A stretch of DNA of 64,000 nucleotides from Ligula intestinalis (GCA_036362985.1 JAYGXS010000005.1:47675244-47739243), one strand, 5' to 3'; shown: positions 34,140 to 46,149, counted from the stretch's first letter. The notes: generated by a model not told the origin, from the sequence alone. Translations and numbers: made by a program.

Positions 34140-35690
34140 CCAGGCACTTCGTCCAACGAATTTTTCTCGGTACAAATGCTAATATGGTTCATGTGAGAAT
34201 AAAGCCTGTGAATCGCCGTCGTTTGTGTTATAGGGCAGAATTCATGAACAACTGGTCATCAGTGGATCAGCAGAAAACCATCTGATTGTTGAATTTAAAA
34301 CACGATTTGTTACTCTTACATGCAGATGATTCAGTGGGAAGAAACCGGGAGCGAATTAAGGGCAGGTAGTGTCAAGATATCTGAGAAATCCACTTACAAG
34401 AACGCTTCACCCGATATCTACCGGGGACGGCATTGCATGCAACTCCAAGCCTAGTGCGGAACTGGCGGTAAAAGGATGTTTATGGATGCGACCAAAGCAA
34501 ACGTCGGACAGCATAATCCGTTTAGAAAAACTAACTTATGCTTACATTTTCACAGTTATCTTGTTTAATTTCATCAAAGGTTATTAAAAACTCGAGCGCG
34601 TAATTTAAGTGTCTAAAAAAGTGGAATTGCCTAATAAGTCCAATCGTGGGTGACCAGAAAACCTTAATCAAACATAACACAAATAAAATATCCGTTAATT
34701 ATAAAATAGATATAGGATGAAACCTTGGTTAACGAGTTTAATCTGTTTCCGTACCGAGTTCATAAGGTGAAACGCTTGCCTTGCAAAGCGAAGCTATCCA
34801 AATTATATCATTTCTTTTATTGGCTGCAGGCGACCGAGGCCCCATGCTCTGGGCTCAAGGCTCAACGGCGGACACAAGCACACACACACACAAACACACA
34901 CACTGACAACTCTTCAGCTGAGCAGAAGCTTGTCTAGTGAAGCAAAGTTTCCGCTAGTGACCCTCTTGTCACCTGAACCGCTCGTAGATGGGCTGCTCAT
35001 CCACCAAGGCTCAACTATATTAAAAACAAAGCGAAGCATAAACTAAAACAAGAACAGCACAAAAAAGAAAAACAAGAAACGATAACGGGAAGCACGCACA
35101 AAAAATTATGAAAATGGAAGTAATCAGTCAGTATGGGAGCCGTTTTGGGTGCCTCGATGAACTAATCATAAGCCTCAAAGCTACTTTATAGCCCTAATCC
35201 CAACCATACTCCTTAAACTTAAACGTAAAACGCTGAGCTCAGTTCATCCTTTTACTGTCTACATTAACTTTCACTGACTGTTAGAAAAAGAAGTGAATAT
35301 GCGGTTTTCAAGCATTTCTTATCCGCCAGAAGGACTGGTTTCGAAAAGAACTTTATGTCCGAACAGAACCATGTAGCGTTATCAACCAAACTCACTTTGC
35401 TCTCCGCAAAGGACGACAAATAAAATGCAACGCTGAACCCAAATTGACCCATTCGAATATACACATACACACCAACTGGAAATTACTGCCAACTTATATG
35501 TCGTGAGTTGTGCAAGAACGGACTCCAGCCATCCAGTAGCCGATTCTGGGATGTGTCTAGTTGTATAACACACTCAATCACCATGATCAATACGATAAGA
35601 ATAATTGTCAGCTGGAAGGGTCAAACCATGTCGAGATGAAATAAACAGTCCACAAAATTCGCATGAGAGAATGTAGAAGAGTATTTGGCA
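34140..35690. other. anonymous sequence with an (AC)n tract
   Basis: No gene is seen. An (AC)-rich microsatellite lies at 34873-34911 (ACACAAGCACACACACACAC and onwards). Confidence 0.5.
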
Positions 35691-35734
35691 AGTGTATGAA
35701 CACTTTCGATAAATTATCGTCAAGCCAGGTTATA

Positions 35735-36005
35735 CCGGTCGCACGTGTCGGCGCTTATGTAAAGGAATACGAGAGCACCTTCCGGCATGGCTGAGCAAAG
35801 GGGAAGTCAGAAGCATAAATAGCGCCATCCTTGCCACATGGTTGACTACGGGCATCGTGTGTACCCCAGCGGAGCACTTAAGGTAATTTACAAGGTCCCG
35901 CCAAACTACCCGAAGTCCCGGGGTCAACGCCTGCTAGTAACAGCGGAAACGACCACTATCAGGTTGCTGAAGCCGGTGTTGTGTGCGTAAAAGAACTGCG
36001 TACAA
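35735..36005 (+). pseudogene. PLE GIY-YIG nuclease fragment
   Basis: The + strand encodes GYTGRTCRRLCKGIREHLPA and WLSKGEVRSINSAILA, then after a frameshift PAEHLRVIYKVPPNYPKSRG and QRLLVTAETTTIRLLKPVLC. This is the GIY-YIG core (YIG read as YTG) through the C-terminal end. It is truncated upstream of the core and followed by a C-rich stretch and a hammerhead remnant (36243-36282), the same order as in the full-length element. It is the same subfamily as 52.7-58.6 kb, opposite strand. Confidence 0.8.
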
Positions 36006-36242
36006 GCTCTGCTGCTGGCCTGGCCCACAGTCACTTAGTGGCATGCGCTCATCCGCGTTTTGCTTGTTTCCCGCTCCTCTCTGCCTTCCCCTTTTCCTGC
36101 CCTAGACGAACTCCACCAAGCTCTCCCCGCGTAACTATCCTTCTCTTATCGAAGCTTTACTCCGATTCCCAGGACTCGCTTTAAGAAAAGGCGAGCATTA
36201 TTGATTGATATGTAGCTTAAACCACTTCCCATTTAAATGTAT

Positions 36243-36282
36243 TGGCCCGAGGAAAATTTATCGAAAGCATACGTAAGCTTAC
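36243..36282 (+). ncRNA. degenerate hammerhead remnant
   Basis: CCCGAGGA replaces CCUGACGA, followed by AAAUUUAUC, GAAA, and an AGC/GCU helix III. The distal CTTCTGAAGT box is conserved with 55775-55790. The core is mutated, so it is probably inactive. Confidence 0.35.
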
Positions 36283-36702
36283 CAAATACTCTTCTGAAGT
36301 CCGCAATATGGCGAAGCCTGCTTCCTTGCTTTCTGTATACAACCTAGTCTACAGTTTCCACAATAGTCCGTACACTTTATGGGCAAAATTTTTCTTCCTT
36401 TTTTTATATCAAGGATTTTGGATGCTTACGTTGACCCTTGAAATTGCCGAGGAGGGCTTGGTCATTTTTATTTTTCAACGAAAACCCAACATCTTTTTCA
36501 CATAGGTCAATTGGTACGTTTAGGGGGCCACGGATGTGTTGTCTGAAAACCATATTAGAACAGTAAAGGACTTGTAACTGAGGAAGTTTTCATCGCAAAG
36601 TAAGGCACAATGTGTAATCTGGAATGATTTGTGTGTGTACTAACCCATATTAGCTCTCAGGTACGCTTAGCCTTGTTACTTCTTATTTCCTTTCCTCTGC
36701 AG

Positions 36703-36802
36703 TTCTGCTAATCTTTCTGTCATTGGCATTACAAACCCTACTAGCCGAAACCATAGTCACTGCAGTCGCCTCAGACACTCCACAGCAATCCCCTGTTGAA
36801 AG
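36703..36802 (+). other. candidate internal exon with hydrophobic segment
   Basis: A pyrimidine-rich CCTTTCCTCTGCAG acceptor ends at 36702 and a GAAAG/GTAAGC donor begins at 36803. Between them one phase is open and reads LLIFLSLALQTLLAETIVTA, then VASDTPQQSPVER, which resembles a secretory signal followed by a short polar peptide. A 207-base CT-rich intron would join it to an acceptor at 37009 (TTCTACTTAG), where the frame ends RPVNS and stop. No first exon with ATG was found, and the CT-rich intron exists in a second copy at 31.86 kb whose exon edge is not open. It could be an exon of a small secreted-protein gene, or chance. Confidence 0.2.
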
Positions 36803-37012
36803 GTAAGCTACATTATTGTTACTGTTCTCTTTCTCGCTTTTCTACTGTGCTCGTTTCTCTCTCCCCCTCTCTTTTCATTTCCTTTCAATCCTCCCTCCCT
36901 CTTTCTTTCTCTTTATCCCTAATCTATGTTCATCTTTATCTATCTTTTCTCGGTTTTCTTTCGTTCCTCGTACCCCCCGCCCTCACTCTCCCTCTCTTCT
37001 TCTACTTAGGCC
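36803..37012 (+). repeat. CT-rich repeat, copy 2
   Basis: This matches 31860-32090 (TTTCTCGGTTTTCTTTCGTT then CACTCTCCCTCTCTTCTTC). It has both a GTAAG start and a CTTAG end, as an intron would. Confidence 0.5.
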
Positions 37013-37014
37013 CG

Positions 37015-38180
37015 TCAATTCATGACAGTTTATGACTCCTGTTGGCGCGAGCGTACCTTCACGCCGTCAAAGCCTTTTTCAGCACGCACTACGTATTTTC
37101 GTGCTAGTCAAACCTAGCACGCTCAGATAGAGAACAGTCCTCTGAGTAGCCTCTGATAGTCCTTGTTTGTCGCTGAATGCCTCTAATTGTTAGTCTAGGC
37201 ACGTTTGACAGGCCACTTCGGTCGTCGTAAGCTCACCAGCCTGCTCTATATCGGCGGTCGACCGGCTCTCGTGGCGCCTTGCCAGAGGCACATGCAACCC
37301 GCATGACGACCACGTGATCCTGGCAAAAGGTGAGTGTGCTCTCACCTAGTTCGACGCACGTATCGTGCCGCTAACGGCGGCTGTGGATGACTCAGTGCGC
37401 GCTGGCTTTGTCGCCTGCAGTGCTCTGCCAACTGACTAAGCGATTCTGATTTGAGAAAATCGTCACCATTGGATGAGTCCGTAAATAAGACCAAGGTCTT
37501 GTTGAACGTCGAAGAAAATTTTTAACGCTAAACAGATAGGATGTTTGAAATTAAGTTGTAACTATCCGCAATTATCACTAGTCACGACTGAAAGAGTAGT
37601 TTAGTAATAGCGCTAGTAATAGTGTTCGCTCAAAAACCTTCCATGAATCGATTTGTCTGTGAGATGCGAAGTGTGGGCTCTTGGCTCAACTTGTGCGTTG
37701 TTTAAACCGATCAATAACCAATTTTGTTGAAACACATTTTCAGTTTTGACGCGTGCCAGCAACTGTCTTGCTAAACACACTCCACTGCTCAATTCTCTCC
37801 TCACCTGCCGCTGTTTATTTTGCCCTTCAACGACACCTTTCTCTGGTGATCATTCTCGGGCTCAGGAGAATCCAGCAACAATTTGCAAACCAGATTTCTC
37901 TCAATTTTCACAATCGCGGCCTAACGAACTTGGATCCCGGTCTTCACGGACTCATCCTTTGGCAAGTCGACCGCTTGACTACTGCCGGCTAGGACCGCGA
38001 AGGATCTGAGTGAGTTGTATCATTTCTAATCTTCATCGTCATCCTCATATACCGGTTTTGACAATTTTTCCTTTCGAATAGTCTTATAAATCACTTACTA
38101 GCAGATAGAATACCTTAGAAAGTTTTCCATTGTGCATCTGCCAAGACGTTTTGTATATTTGTAGTGATATAGCCTCTACA
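37015..38180. other. anonymous sequence, no gene seen
   Basis: Overlapping 60-87-codon frames on both strands (for example 37746-38009) show no family resemblance. No repeat partner was recognised. Confidence 0.4.
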
Positions 38181-38184
38181 GAAG

Positions 38185-38600
38185 TATCCCGGCCAGATAA
38201 GAGACGAAAGAACGTATCCAATGGGTAAGAAGCTAGTAAATAGGATAGGGCGCGAAAGGCCAGAGTGTTATGGATAATTTAATGAAGTGTTGAATGAGTA
38301 GAATATAAGTAATGAGAAAGTGATTCCCAGACGAGTACACTCCAGCCATGGGTGAGCCGGAGTCCAGAGTCACATTCCAGTCGGTATAGTCACCGGGTCT
38401 GATGGTCTGCAGCAAGCGGTAGGTCGCCTGCTTTGGAAGTGTCTGAGAATAAGCAGTCACCACGTTTAAGGTTCCGTTGTGATTAGGCCTTGGGAAGTGG
38501 TTGACCAGTTGGCAAGTCAAGTCCGTGACCTTAATCGGAGGTTTGACCGTCTAGTGCGCACGGACTGATAGGCACGAAAGATAGACACTCGGGTCATGCT
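38185..38600 (+). repeat. repeat family G, copy 2
   Basis: Direct match of 3640-4045 (AACGTATCC, AGCTAGTAAATA, AAGGCCAGAGTGTT, CGGTAGGTCGCCTGCT). Confidence 0.6.
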
Positions 38601-38614
38601 CCGCAGGTATGCAG

Positions 38615-39085
38615 TGGGCCTAGCAGCCACTTTGAACCCATGATCTGACGGATGGCGCCTTTGGCCTGCGCGCTAATGCCGCCTTCGGCCAGGCGCTAAG
38701 TCCCGGCAACCTGTCTATTCTCGCTCAATGGTCTGAGCCACTTAAGAACACTCCTAGTCTCGCCTTACGCCAACCTTGCGCTGTGCAACCAATCACCACC
38801 AGTCTACTGAGACAAAGCGAGTATTTGGCGGCCGCAAGGGATGACTGCGGTCAGAGGACATTTGGAATTGCGCCTCGCGCGTCGCGGTCGTGGCGACGCT
38901 GGCCTCTCCCACTGGCCTTACAGTCGGACGCCTAGTAAGACCAATTGGCAGCTTGTCCCCTAACTCTGTAAACAATATAATGTTCCATCTACTCTGCCTT
39001 CCCAAGACTTCGCCCATCTCCTAAGGAACCGGGCCTGGAATATTGTAGCTGTTCGGGATAACCGTCTTAGCCTTAACTTCTATAG
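38615..39085. repeat. repeat family H, copy 2
   Basis: This matches 2335-3050 with a deletion (AACCCATGATCTGA, GCGCCTTTGGCCTGCGCGC, GGAACCGGGCCTGGAA). Families G and H are adjacent here, whereas in copy 1 they occur in the order H then G, separated by about 600 bases. Confidence 0.45.
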
Positions 39086-39089
39086 GCAT

Positions 39090-40140
39090 GTGAGAAAAGC
39101 ATGGCTTGGAATAAGAGGTCGTTACATATCAATGAAAGTGGGATTGTAAGCATTTTTTTAATGTTCTTATTCCTCCACAGCCTTAATTTTGGACCAGGTA
39201 AGAAGCCTTATATTTTTCCGTCGAACCCCGTCTAGATCTCTCGCAAGCATGCATAGGTGTATCATCAGGCAGTCTAAAGATTTTAACAAAACTTAGGAGT
39301 AGGTCATGGTTAATTGCGGCTTCTTTTGTATTCTCTGCCGATTTCAACTCCACTCTGAGCTTGTTGTAGCCATTACTATAACGGGGACTGTTTCGTTGGT
39401 ACCAAGTCATATGCCCAAATAAGTAGGGATGGTTTCGATATCCTGGTGCCTATGATCAGGAACGGTAGGCCACAAGTAAGTCACATCCACTTATTCAGTC
39501 GGATTTGGAGACGAAACACGGACGATTCAGCTTTCTCTTGGGTATCCAGATCTCGGGAGGCTATGACCTAGTAACGGACGATCAGTAGAAGCAAACATTG
39601 TCAATAAGGTCAGGAAGACTTTTTTGTAATATGCCTATTTTGTTTGCCTGTGAACTGTCTAAGAGGATGAAAACCCCTTTTCGTACCTGACACTACCTGA
39701 CAACCAGGTGAAGTAAATCTCCACGACTGATTCACTTCGTCCTCCGAAATCTGCACGTTGCGTAGACAGGATAAAAGTATGCTTGGTGAATGGACAAGCT
39801 TCTGTCTCAATGCCCTACTGGGCTAGAATTTTGACTTCGACTCTTCCCTTTAGATTCAAATCTAACCAACCGACAAAATTCAACAACCATAAATAGATAC
39901 TCGTCAGATAACGTTGTACAGCCCGTGCGTGTCAGGTCGATGAGGAACATACTAAAATGCGGGGATGGGCACATGGTAAGGGACGTGTCCCTAAGTTTCT
40001 GCAATCAGTATCTGTTTAATCCTCCTCGAGACAAGATTATTGCGCGCCGGGGAGACAGCCAGAGTAGTGTGTGTGTTTAATAATGCTGACTTCACCTTAG
40101 TTTGTAGCTCTCAGTGTACTCAAATGAATCTGGAAGTTTA
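39090..40140. other. anonymous sequence, no gene seen
   Basis: Short frames only; nothing recognised. Confidence 0.4.
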
Positions 40141-40148
40141 GAGGTCTG

Positions 40149-40520
40149 AAACTATCGCAGGGGGTTAAGTGAGTTAAACACTAGCAAGTGCGATCCTCAG
40201 ATCATGGTTACTTAGTAGAGAAGAAGTCTTGGAAAAGCCGAACTAGTATGAACAGTATACTGTGTACACAGAAGAACGAAGAATAGAAGGATAGAGACTG
40301 ACTACGGAGAGCTCGCCCTTGCACGGGAGCAACATGATCCGAAGTGAGGCATAGTTGCAGGAATCCTCGCGGCCCAGAGAGCGTACACGCGTACAGGCTT
40401 TCTGTTCGTAGCCGGCCAGAACGCAGGTTTTTGCGACAATTGTGATTGGCTGATCCATTCGTCGAAAGCCACATCGGTGGGCCTTTAAGAAAATGCACTT
40501 GGACGCAAGCTAGTCATTAC
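40149..40520 (+). repeat. repeat family E
   Basis: It starts TATCGCAGGGGGTTAAGTGA and ends with TGTGATTGGCTGATCC and CGAAAGCCACATCGGTGGGC, matching 49738-50165 and the inverted 47080-47515. Confidence 0.65.
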
Positions 40521-40554
40521 AACATTTTCACTTAAACTGACTCTACTTTTCCGG

Positions 40555-40700
40555 TAGTGTCATCTGCCTAGACTATTAGCCGCTGTGCGGCTGCTGGCGA
40601 AGCTCGAGAAGGAGTTCCAAGGCAGAACACGATGAGTGAGTCCTGTAACCGATCGTTGCGTGCTCACCCACCAGTAACATTGTCCCCTTCTTCGCGACTA
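40555..40700 (+). repeat. repeat family D, copy 1
   Basis: GCTGTGCGGCTGCTGGCGAA, a GCTCGAGAAGGAG block and GTGAGT are shared with 42985-43120. The function is unknown. Confidence 0.4.
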
Positions 40701-41048
40701 CACCCTGAAACCCACATCTTCGCTTCTATTAGCATTTGCAAACTTCAGTTACGTCAACTGCCGTGAGATTGGCTTTACTAATTGATTTGACGTGGAAGGC
40801 CAAAATGCGCTACGTTTTAGTGAAACAAAGAAAACTTTACTGGCCATCTTGGGCGTTCCCCCGCAATTTTGCTGTCAAATTTCAGACAAAATTGTTAACC
40901 ACTTGCATTTTGCAGTATAATGGTAATAGCCAAAGAGTAACTTTAAAAAAGGCAAAAACCATGACGCAAAACAGTGTGTGCTACATCTCTTCTTTTGGGA
41001 TACAGAGGTCGACGTGTTTTTTTACTGTGCGTTGACAGTTTTACGGGG

Positions 41049-41440
41049 CTATCGCAGGGGTTTAAGCTAGTTAAACCATGGCTACTTAGTGGAGAAGGGA
41101 AGTCTTTAAAGGCCAGAGTAGTAGGAAGAATGTATTGTGTACACAACGGAAAGGAGAATAGATGAGAGTAGATTGATTTGGGATAGCTCACGACCAGCAG
41201 GGGAGCCAGCCGCGATCCAAGTGCGGTTTTCAGCAGCAGGCAGCCGCGAGAATGGCATTGTCTTTTTGCCTCAAAGGTTATTGGCCGGAAAGACTGCATC
41301 GACCAAGGCATGCATGCGTCCTATTCGCCACTGAGAGAGGCTAACCTTTGCAGGTCCTGATTGGCTGTTGCAGAGGGCGCCTTTAAGTGCAAAAGTACTC
41401 GTTAGTGGCAGCGAGCCTTCGGACATGCTCACCTATGTGT
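41049..41440 (+). repeat. repeat family E with PLE-flank tail
   Basis: It is collinear with 20276-20690, including CTTCGGACATGCTCACCTAT at the end, which at 20680 immediately precedes PLE reverse transcriptase sequence. This suggests that the E-type sequence and that PLE subfamily were mobilised or duplicated together. Confidence 0.65.
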
Positions 41441-41949
41441 AGTGAGTCACCACAGGACTACCAGAAAATCCAACAGAGAAAGAGAGAGTCATCAGTAAAC
41501 ATGCAAGAACAGGTCAGTTTAAAGAATAAATGCAAGCAAATAGCTCAAAATTGTTATTAGAGAGTATCCTGTTTAACTAGTAGAGAACAATATATTTTGA
41601 GAAGAATCTGAAAGAGTTCAATTGCTTCTATTCGTAAAAGACCCTCCATGTCATGCTCAAAAGTGGACAGATTTATTTGGATTCATTTTAGTACCAATAT
41701 ACCTTCTTCATAAAATGCCTCATTTAACGGTTCCCTACTATTAAAGAGGCCCCTAACTACCTTGCACCTGGACGTAGAACGTGACACAGCTGAACGGTTT
41801 AGTTGTTTAAAGTCTGAAGCAATGGTCGTCACCGATCAAGAGGGCTATACACCTACAGTAAGTATACAAAAAAGTGAAGAACTGTAGTCAGTTTCACCCG
41901 CTAAGCTAACTGCAGCTGAGAGGTTTCGACCCAGACGAGACCAAGACCA

Positions 41950-42745
41950 TGCGATCGCGATGTCAGTGCGCATGTCCATAAACTCCAGAAAGACGAAGTT
42001 GTTCTCGAGCTGCATCTTTGACCGGGAAAAGGCACCCCCGAGGCTTAATAGCCATCAATCCGAAGAAGTGGACAGCTTTAAATACATCGGGGGCAAGGCT
42101 GATACCGAATGGGCAGAGCAAGGACGACATTGTATCCCGTATCGATGGTGCTCGCAGGGTTTTCTAAAACCTTCGAAAGTGCCTATGGATCCAATCTGAC
42201 TTCTCCATTGCCACGAAGATTCGTGCATACTATGCATCCATCCGGTCAGTCCTCCTCTATGGATGTGAATGCTGGGCTGTGTGCGCTGAAGATGAGTGAA
42301 GACTGGAGGTTGTTGACCACCAGTGCCTGGCGATGATCCTGCGAATCAAGTATAGCGATTTCATCTCAAACGAGACAGTCCGCATCCGCTGCGATCGTAT
42401 CACGAGGATATCTCAGACCATTCAAGAAAGGTGACTGAGATAGTTAGGGCACGTTCTCCGTCGTCCGCCCCACGAGCTTACCTATGCTGCCCTCGACCCG
42501 GCACCGCAGCCCACCTGGAAATGTCGAAGAGGATTGCAACTGAAGACATGGCTCGACACCGTCCGTCAAGGCATGGAAGCAGTTCTTGGAACTTCTATCT
42601 TCAGTCTACGTCGCTGTAAAAGAGACTGGGTGGGGCTTTCCAGATCCGCCGCCACCAATTGTCACGCATGGTGAGGTACCATTCGTGACATCATTGAGGT
42701 CGGCTAGATCAGGCATGATCACAGCCGTAGCAATTACAAGACCAT
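41950..42745 (+). pseudogene. RTE-like non-LTR retrotransposon, 3' end of polyprotein
   Basis: The + strand reads AMSVRMSINSRKTKLFSSCI, SEEVDSFKYIG, then with frameshifts RAYYASIRSVLLYGCECWAV and RISQTIQER, and ends RRPPHELTYAALDPAPQPTW with LRRCKRDWVGLSRSAAT. These are the thumb and C-terminal tail that follow the YADD palm in RTE-type reverse transcriptases. The YADD box and everything upstream are missing. The same tail occurs at 44232-45310 on the other strand, and both copies end near ATCACAGCCRTARCAA, which marks the likely 3' terminus. Confidence 0.75.
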
Positions 42746-42984
42746 ACGGGCTACAGGTCATAGACATGAATCTTAGCTGAATAAACGAGACGTCCACCCC
42801 TAGTGGAAAAAAAAGTGTCACCCGACCTACCTGCGGGATGATGTGGCATCCAACAGGACTTGGCGCTGGCATTCTCAAAATCACAACCCGCAACGCGGCC
42901 ATTGCTATTGATTTCTTGGAGGCTGCGAAGAAAACAGCATAAATCACCATTCCACTCACCAGTGTCTTTTGGTACTGTTTTTTT

Positions 42985-43120
42985 GCCTATAATACCAGAA
43001 GCTGTGCGGCTGCTGGCGTAGCTCGATAATGAGCCCCGGAGCAGAGCAGGAAAAGTGAGTACCGTTATCGAGCTCCATGAAAATTCACCAACTAGTGTGA
43101 ATCTACTTTCCATGTAGTAT
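42985..43120 (+). repeat. repeat family D, copy 2
   Basis: Direct partner of 40555-40700 (GCTGTGCGGCTGCTGGCGTA, GCTCGATAATGAG). Confidence 0.4.
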
Positions 43121-43479
43121 TTGTTTTTCTCACAAACTCTGAAACCTGCTTGTTCACAGCCCATGTTGCTGACCTTTAGTCAACTAAACAAGTATAAATG
43201 ATAAACTGGGTCAAAGTTCAGAATGTGTGCAGGCGAAAACTTGTATTTACAGAGTCCTACTTAAGCTGGGTCTGAGTCACCGACCGCAGCTACATACCAA
43301 TAAAGGTATGCCTCCTTACGGCTCTTTCCTTTTTTTCCGCCTTCTACACCAAATTGATGCGGGTCCTGTCCTCGGTCCTAAACCCAACCCCCACGAGATA
43401 AGGCTTACGACCAGCGGAAAATGCTAGTCGAGGAGGCAAAATAAGCTTATGTAGGCCCACTGATTAATCCCGACTCCCT

Positions 43480-44035
43480 GCATGTTTTCCAACGAAAACG
43501 GTAGGTTTAGAGTTTTGAGGGTGAGGAAGTAGGATAGGCAGAGAAGGAGCTTTTTAGAAGTAAGTGTAAAAAGAGAAAAAGTGAAGTCGAAGTTGCTTCC
43601 CACGGCCGCTGGGAGCTGGTTGATCCGCATGTAAAATGAAAGTGTGCGCGGTGCTTCGCGCCGCGGACTATACTAATCTGACTCCAGAACGGTAAGTTGG
43701 ACCTCAGGTAAGTTGAAGTAGATGACCTTCTCAACTTCATTCATATTATTAGGGAAATTTACGAAACCTGAAATTTGATAATCAGGTTTTTCTGCAATAA
43801 GTTAAACGATAATATAGATTAGGAAAATCTATAGATATAAATCAATATCACTTCTAAATACAATAAAACAAAAATGCATTTAGCATTTATTGCAGTATAT
43901 TCCACTGCGTGTCTTAATTCTCCACCCAAAAACCCTATAACTATCGTTTTCTTAGGAAAACATGCAGGTAGTAGGGATAAATGAGTGAGCCTACACAAGC
44001 TACAGTTGCCGTCGACGAAAAAAGTCAGTTAGCAG
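43480..44035 (+). repeat. repeat family C, copy 2
   Basis: This is the partner of 28250-28815 over nearly the whole length. It begins after TGCATGTTTTCCAACGAAAA and ends near TACACAAGCTACAGTTGCCG. Confidence 0.65.
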
Positions 44036-44231
44036 AAGCGGAAAAGCGGTTGGCTTAGCTTCACGCACGCTCTTGCCGACGCTTGTATTGTTATTTAACA
44101 GAACTGCCCACCCTCTGTTTTTTTTAAGTTTACTTCTTCGACTTTGCTTAATTTAAAATTGACTTGCGGTGGCTACAAATACGGTTGTCACATTGGAAAC
44201 ACTTCTCCTGTAGACGTTCATTATTCTTCAT

Positions 44232-45310
44232 ACTTGTACTTGTTATGGCTGTGATCTAGCCGGCCTCAATGATGTCACGAACGGTATGCCTCCACGCGCG
44301 CTGATTGGCGGCAGCGGATCTGGAGACCTCCACCCAGTCTCTTCTCCAGCGACGGAGACGGAAGATAGAAAGTCCAAGAATTGCTTCCATGTCTTGACGG
44401 ACGGCGTCTAGCCAGGTCTTCAGTTGCCCTCCTCTTCGACGTTTCCAGGTGGGCTGCGGCGCCGGGTCAAGGGCAGCATAGCATCGTTCGTGGGGCGGAC
44501 GAGGGAGAACGTGCCGAAACCACCTCAGTCGCCTTTCTTGGATGGTTTGCGATATCCTCGAGATACGATCGCAGCGGGTTCGGACTGTCTTTTTCGAGAT
44601 GAAATGGCTATACTTAACTCGCAGGATGGTCTTGAGGCATCAGTGATCAAAGGCCTTCTGTCTCCGCTCATTTTCAGCGCGCGAAGTCCAGAATTCACAA
44701 ACATAGAGGAGAACTGACCGGATGGATGCACGGTATACACGAATCTTCGTGGTGATAGAGGTGTCACGTCGGATCCATAGGCACTTTAGAGGGATTGTGA
44801 AAGCCCTGCAAGCAGCATCGATGCGGGAGAAAATGTCGTCCTTGCTCTGCCCATTCGGTAGCAACCTGGCCCCGAGGTATTTAAAGCTGTTTACTTCTTC
44901 GAGTTGATGGCCATTGATTCCTAGGGGTACCTTTTCCCGCTAAGGGATACAGCTCGAGAATAACTTCGTCTTTCCGGAATTTATGGACATGCCAGCCGAC
45001 ATAGCGTTCTCACTTAACCGCGACACGACAGACCGTAGACCACAAAATATTGAGGCTAGCAGTGCAATATCATCAGCATAGTCGAGATCAGTTAGCTACC
45101 ATCTGGTTGCAAGCTCACCAACGTCCTCTTCATGAAGGGCCTTTCCGAGAATCCAGTCAGTGATGTAGTTAAACAGGATGGGCGACAGGATGCAGCCCTG
45201 TCGGACACTAGACCGGATATCGAACGGTTGAGGGTGATTGTTGTGGACCAGAACTCGTACGAGCCAATGTGTTTTGACGCTCGCTATAAACCGCTGCTTC
45301 ATTATCAATT
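44232..45310 (-). pseudogene. RTE-like non-LTR reverse transcriptase, 3' half
   Basis: On the minus strand the frame runs SVRQGCILSPILFNYITDWI (motif with the QG turn before the palm), one TAG stop, then LTDLDYADDIALLAS with the catalytic YADD near 45069-45080. It continues through GLRSVVSRLSENAMSAGMSI and NSGKTKLFSSC to the tail IRSVLLYVCEFW, RISQTIQERRLRWFRHVLPR and LRRWRRDW. Few stops interrupt it (one before LTDLDYADD, one after KAFDH), so it is better preserved than 41950-42745. The endonuclease and the first reverse transcriptase motifs are missing, which is typical 5' truncation. Both RTE-like copies lie within 3.4 kb on opposite strands. Confidence 0.8.
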
Positions 45311-45703
45311 ATTTGTTCCCATTATTATAAATTATTATATCTTGATTTTTTTTCGCTTCCTATTATATAGGTAATCACAATTTTTTACACTTTACATATG
45401 AATAATAGGGAAGAACATTCAGGATGTAAATGGCATTCTTTCTGATTTCTTGGGAGTTCCTACGACCAATGAGTAGTTTAACACTGACCAGGGGGACCAT
45501 ATGGTCGAGCAATTCTCACGTCCAATTCGACATGGGTGATGAAAGTTCACGGCCCACACGCTGGTCATCAAGTCATAAGCGCAAAAGCGGGTAATTATCC
45601 TCGATAGGAGATTCATTAATTGTCATAAGTGTTTAGTATCATACTGACTGTAGCCTGTAACTCCCTGTGCACGAATTACTCGTTTCTGATACTGTTTCTG
45701 CTA

Positions 45704-45750
45704 ATATCTCTGAGGAAGAATCCGCGAAGGACTTCGAAACGTCAGGCGAA
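45704..45750 (+). ncRNA. hammerhead-ribozyme-like motif, GAAACGUC type
   Basis: CUGAGGA (45710-45716) fits CUGANGA; one extra A follows. Helix II GAAUCC/GGACUUC forms six pairs with one bulged C around GCGAA, then GAAAC (45736-45740) and GUC (45741-45743). AGG downstream can pair with UCU upstream (helix I, with one G-U). It is followed by GGCGAATAAAA and CACAGCGATTACATC, the family end also at 51153-51240. No coding relic is attached. Confidence 0.45.
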
Positions 45751-45994
45751 TAAAAGTCTTGTCACAGCGATTACATCATCTTCTCAGACTGAGCTCCTTC
45801 TGCCAAGCAATGAAATTGGGGAAAGAGTTGTTCTAATTAGAAGACACTTCTCGGATTCAAACTGGTCTTAGATATCAGGCTTGGTGATTTCTTGTACTGT
45901 TTCAGCGTTGCAATCGTTACTATATGTTGTCTCACTGTGCTTGAATACACATCACATGGACGTTAACCTGACGACTACGCTGAGGACAGACCTA

Positions 45995-46143
45995 TATGGA
46001 GACTGCATACTAGTTTACAAAATCCTCTCAGAGCTCTCCGCACTTGCTGAAGTTCAAGGTTCTTCAGAAGTACCCTCGCATGAATTTGCACTCAGGGTCA
46101 AGCTGACCTCCATTAGAAACAGTTAATTGTGCTGATGATACTG
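45995..46143 (+). repeat. 149-bp direct repeat, copy 1
   Basis: This matches 48333-48481 without gaps and with roughly a dozen mismatches, including the identical block TTGCTGAAGTTCAAGGTTCT. It is the best conserved dispersed repeat outside the PLE and MITE units, and the two copies bracket a 2.2-kb segment containing a PLE relic. Confidence 0.75.
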
Positions 46144-46149
46144 CTTTAA

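Noticed and set aside
34873..34911. (AC)n tract as a special element
   Set aside because: Ordinary dinucleotide microsatellite.
42751..43164. Minus frames downstream of the RTE-like copy as a gene
   Set aside because: The 117- and 137-codon frames overlap in different phases, overlap the transposon end and family D, and show no domain.
28209..43480. CRISPR-like or phage-like arrays
   Set aside because: No regularly spaced short repeats were seen; the repeats are dispersed and the genome is eukaryotic.
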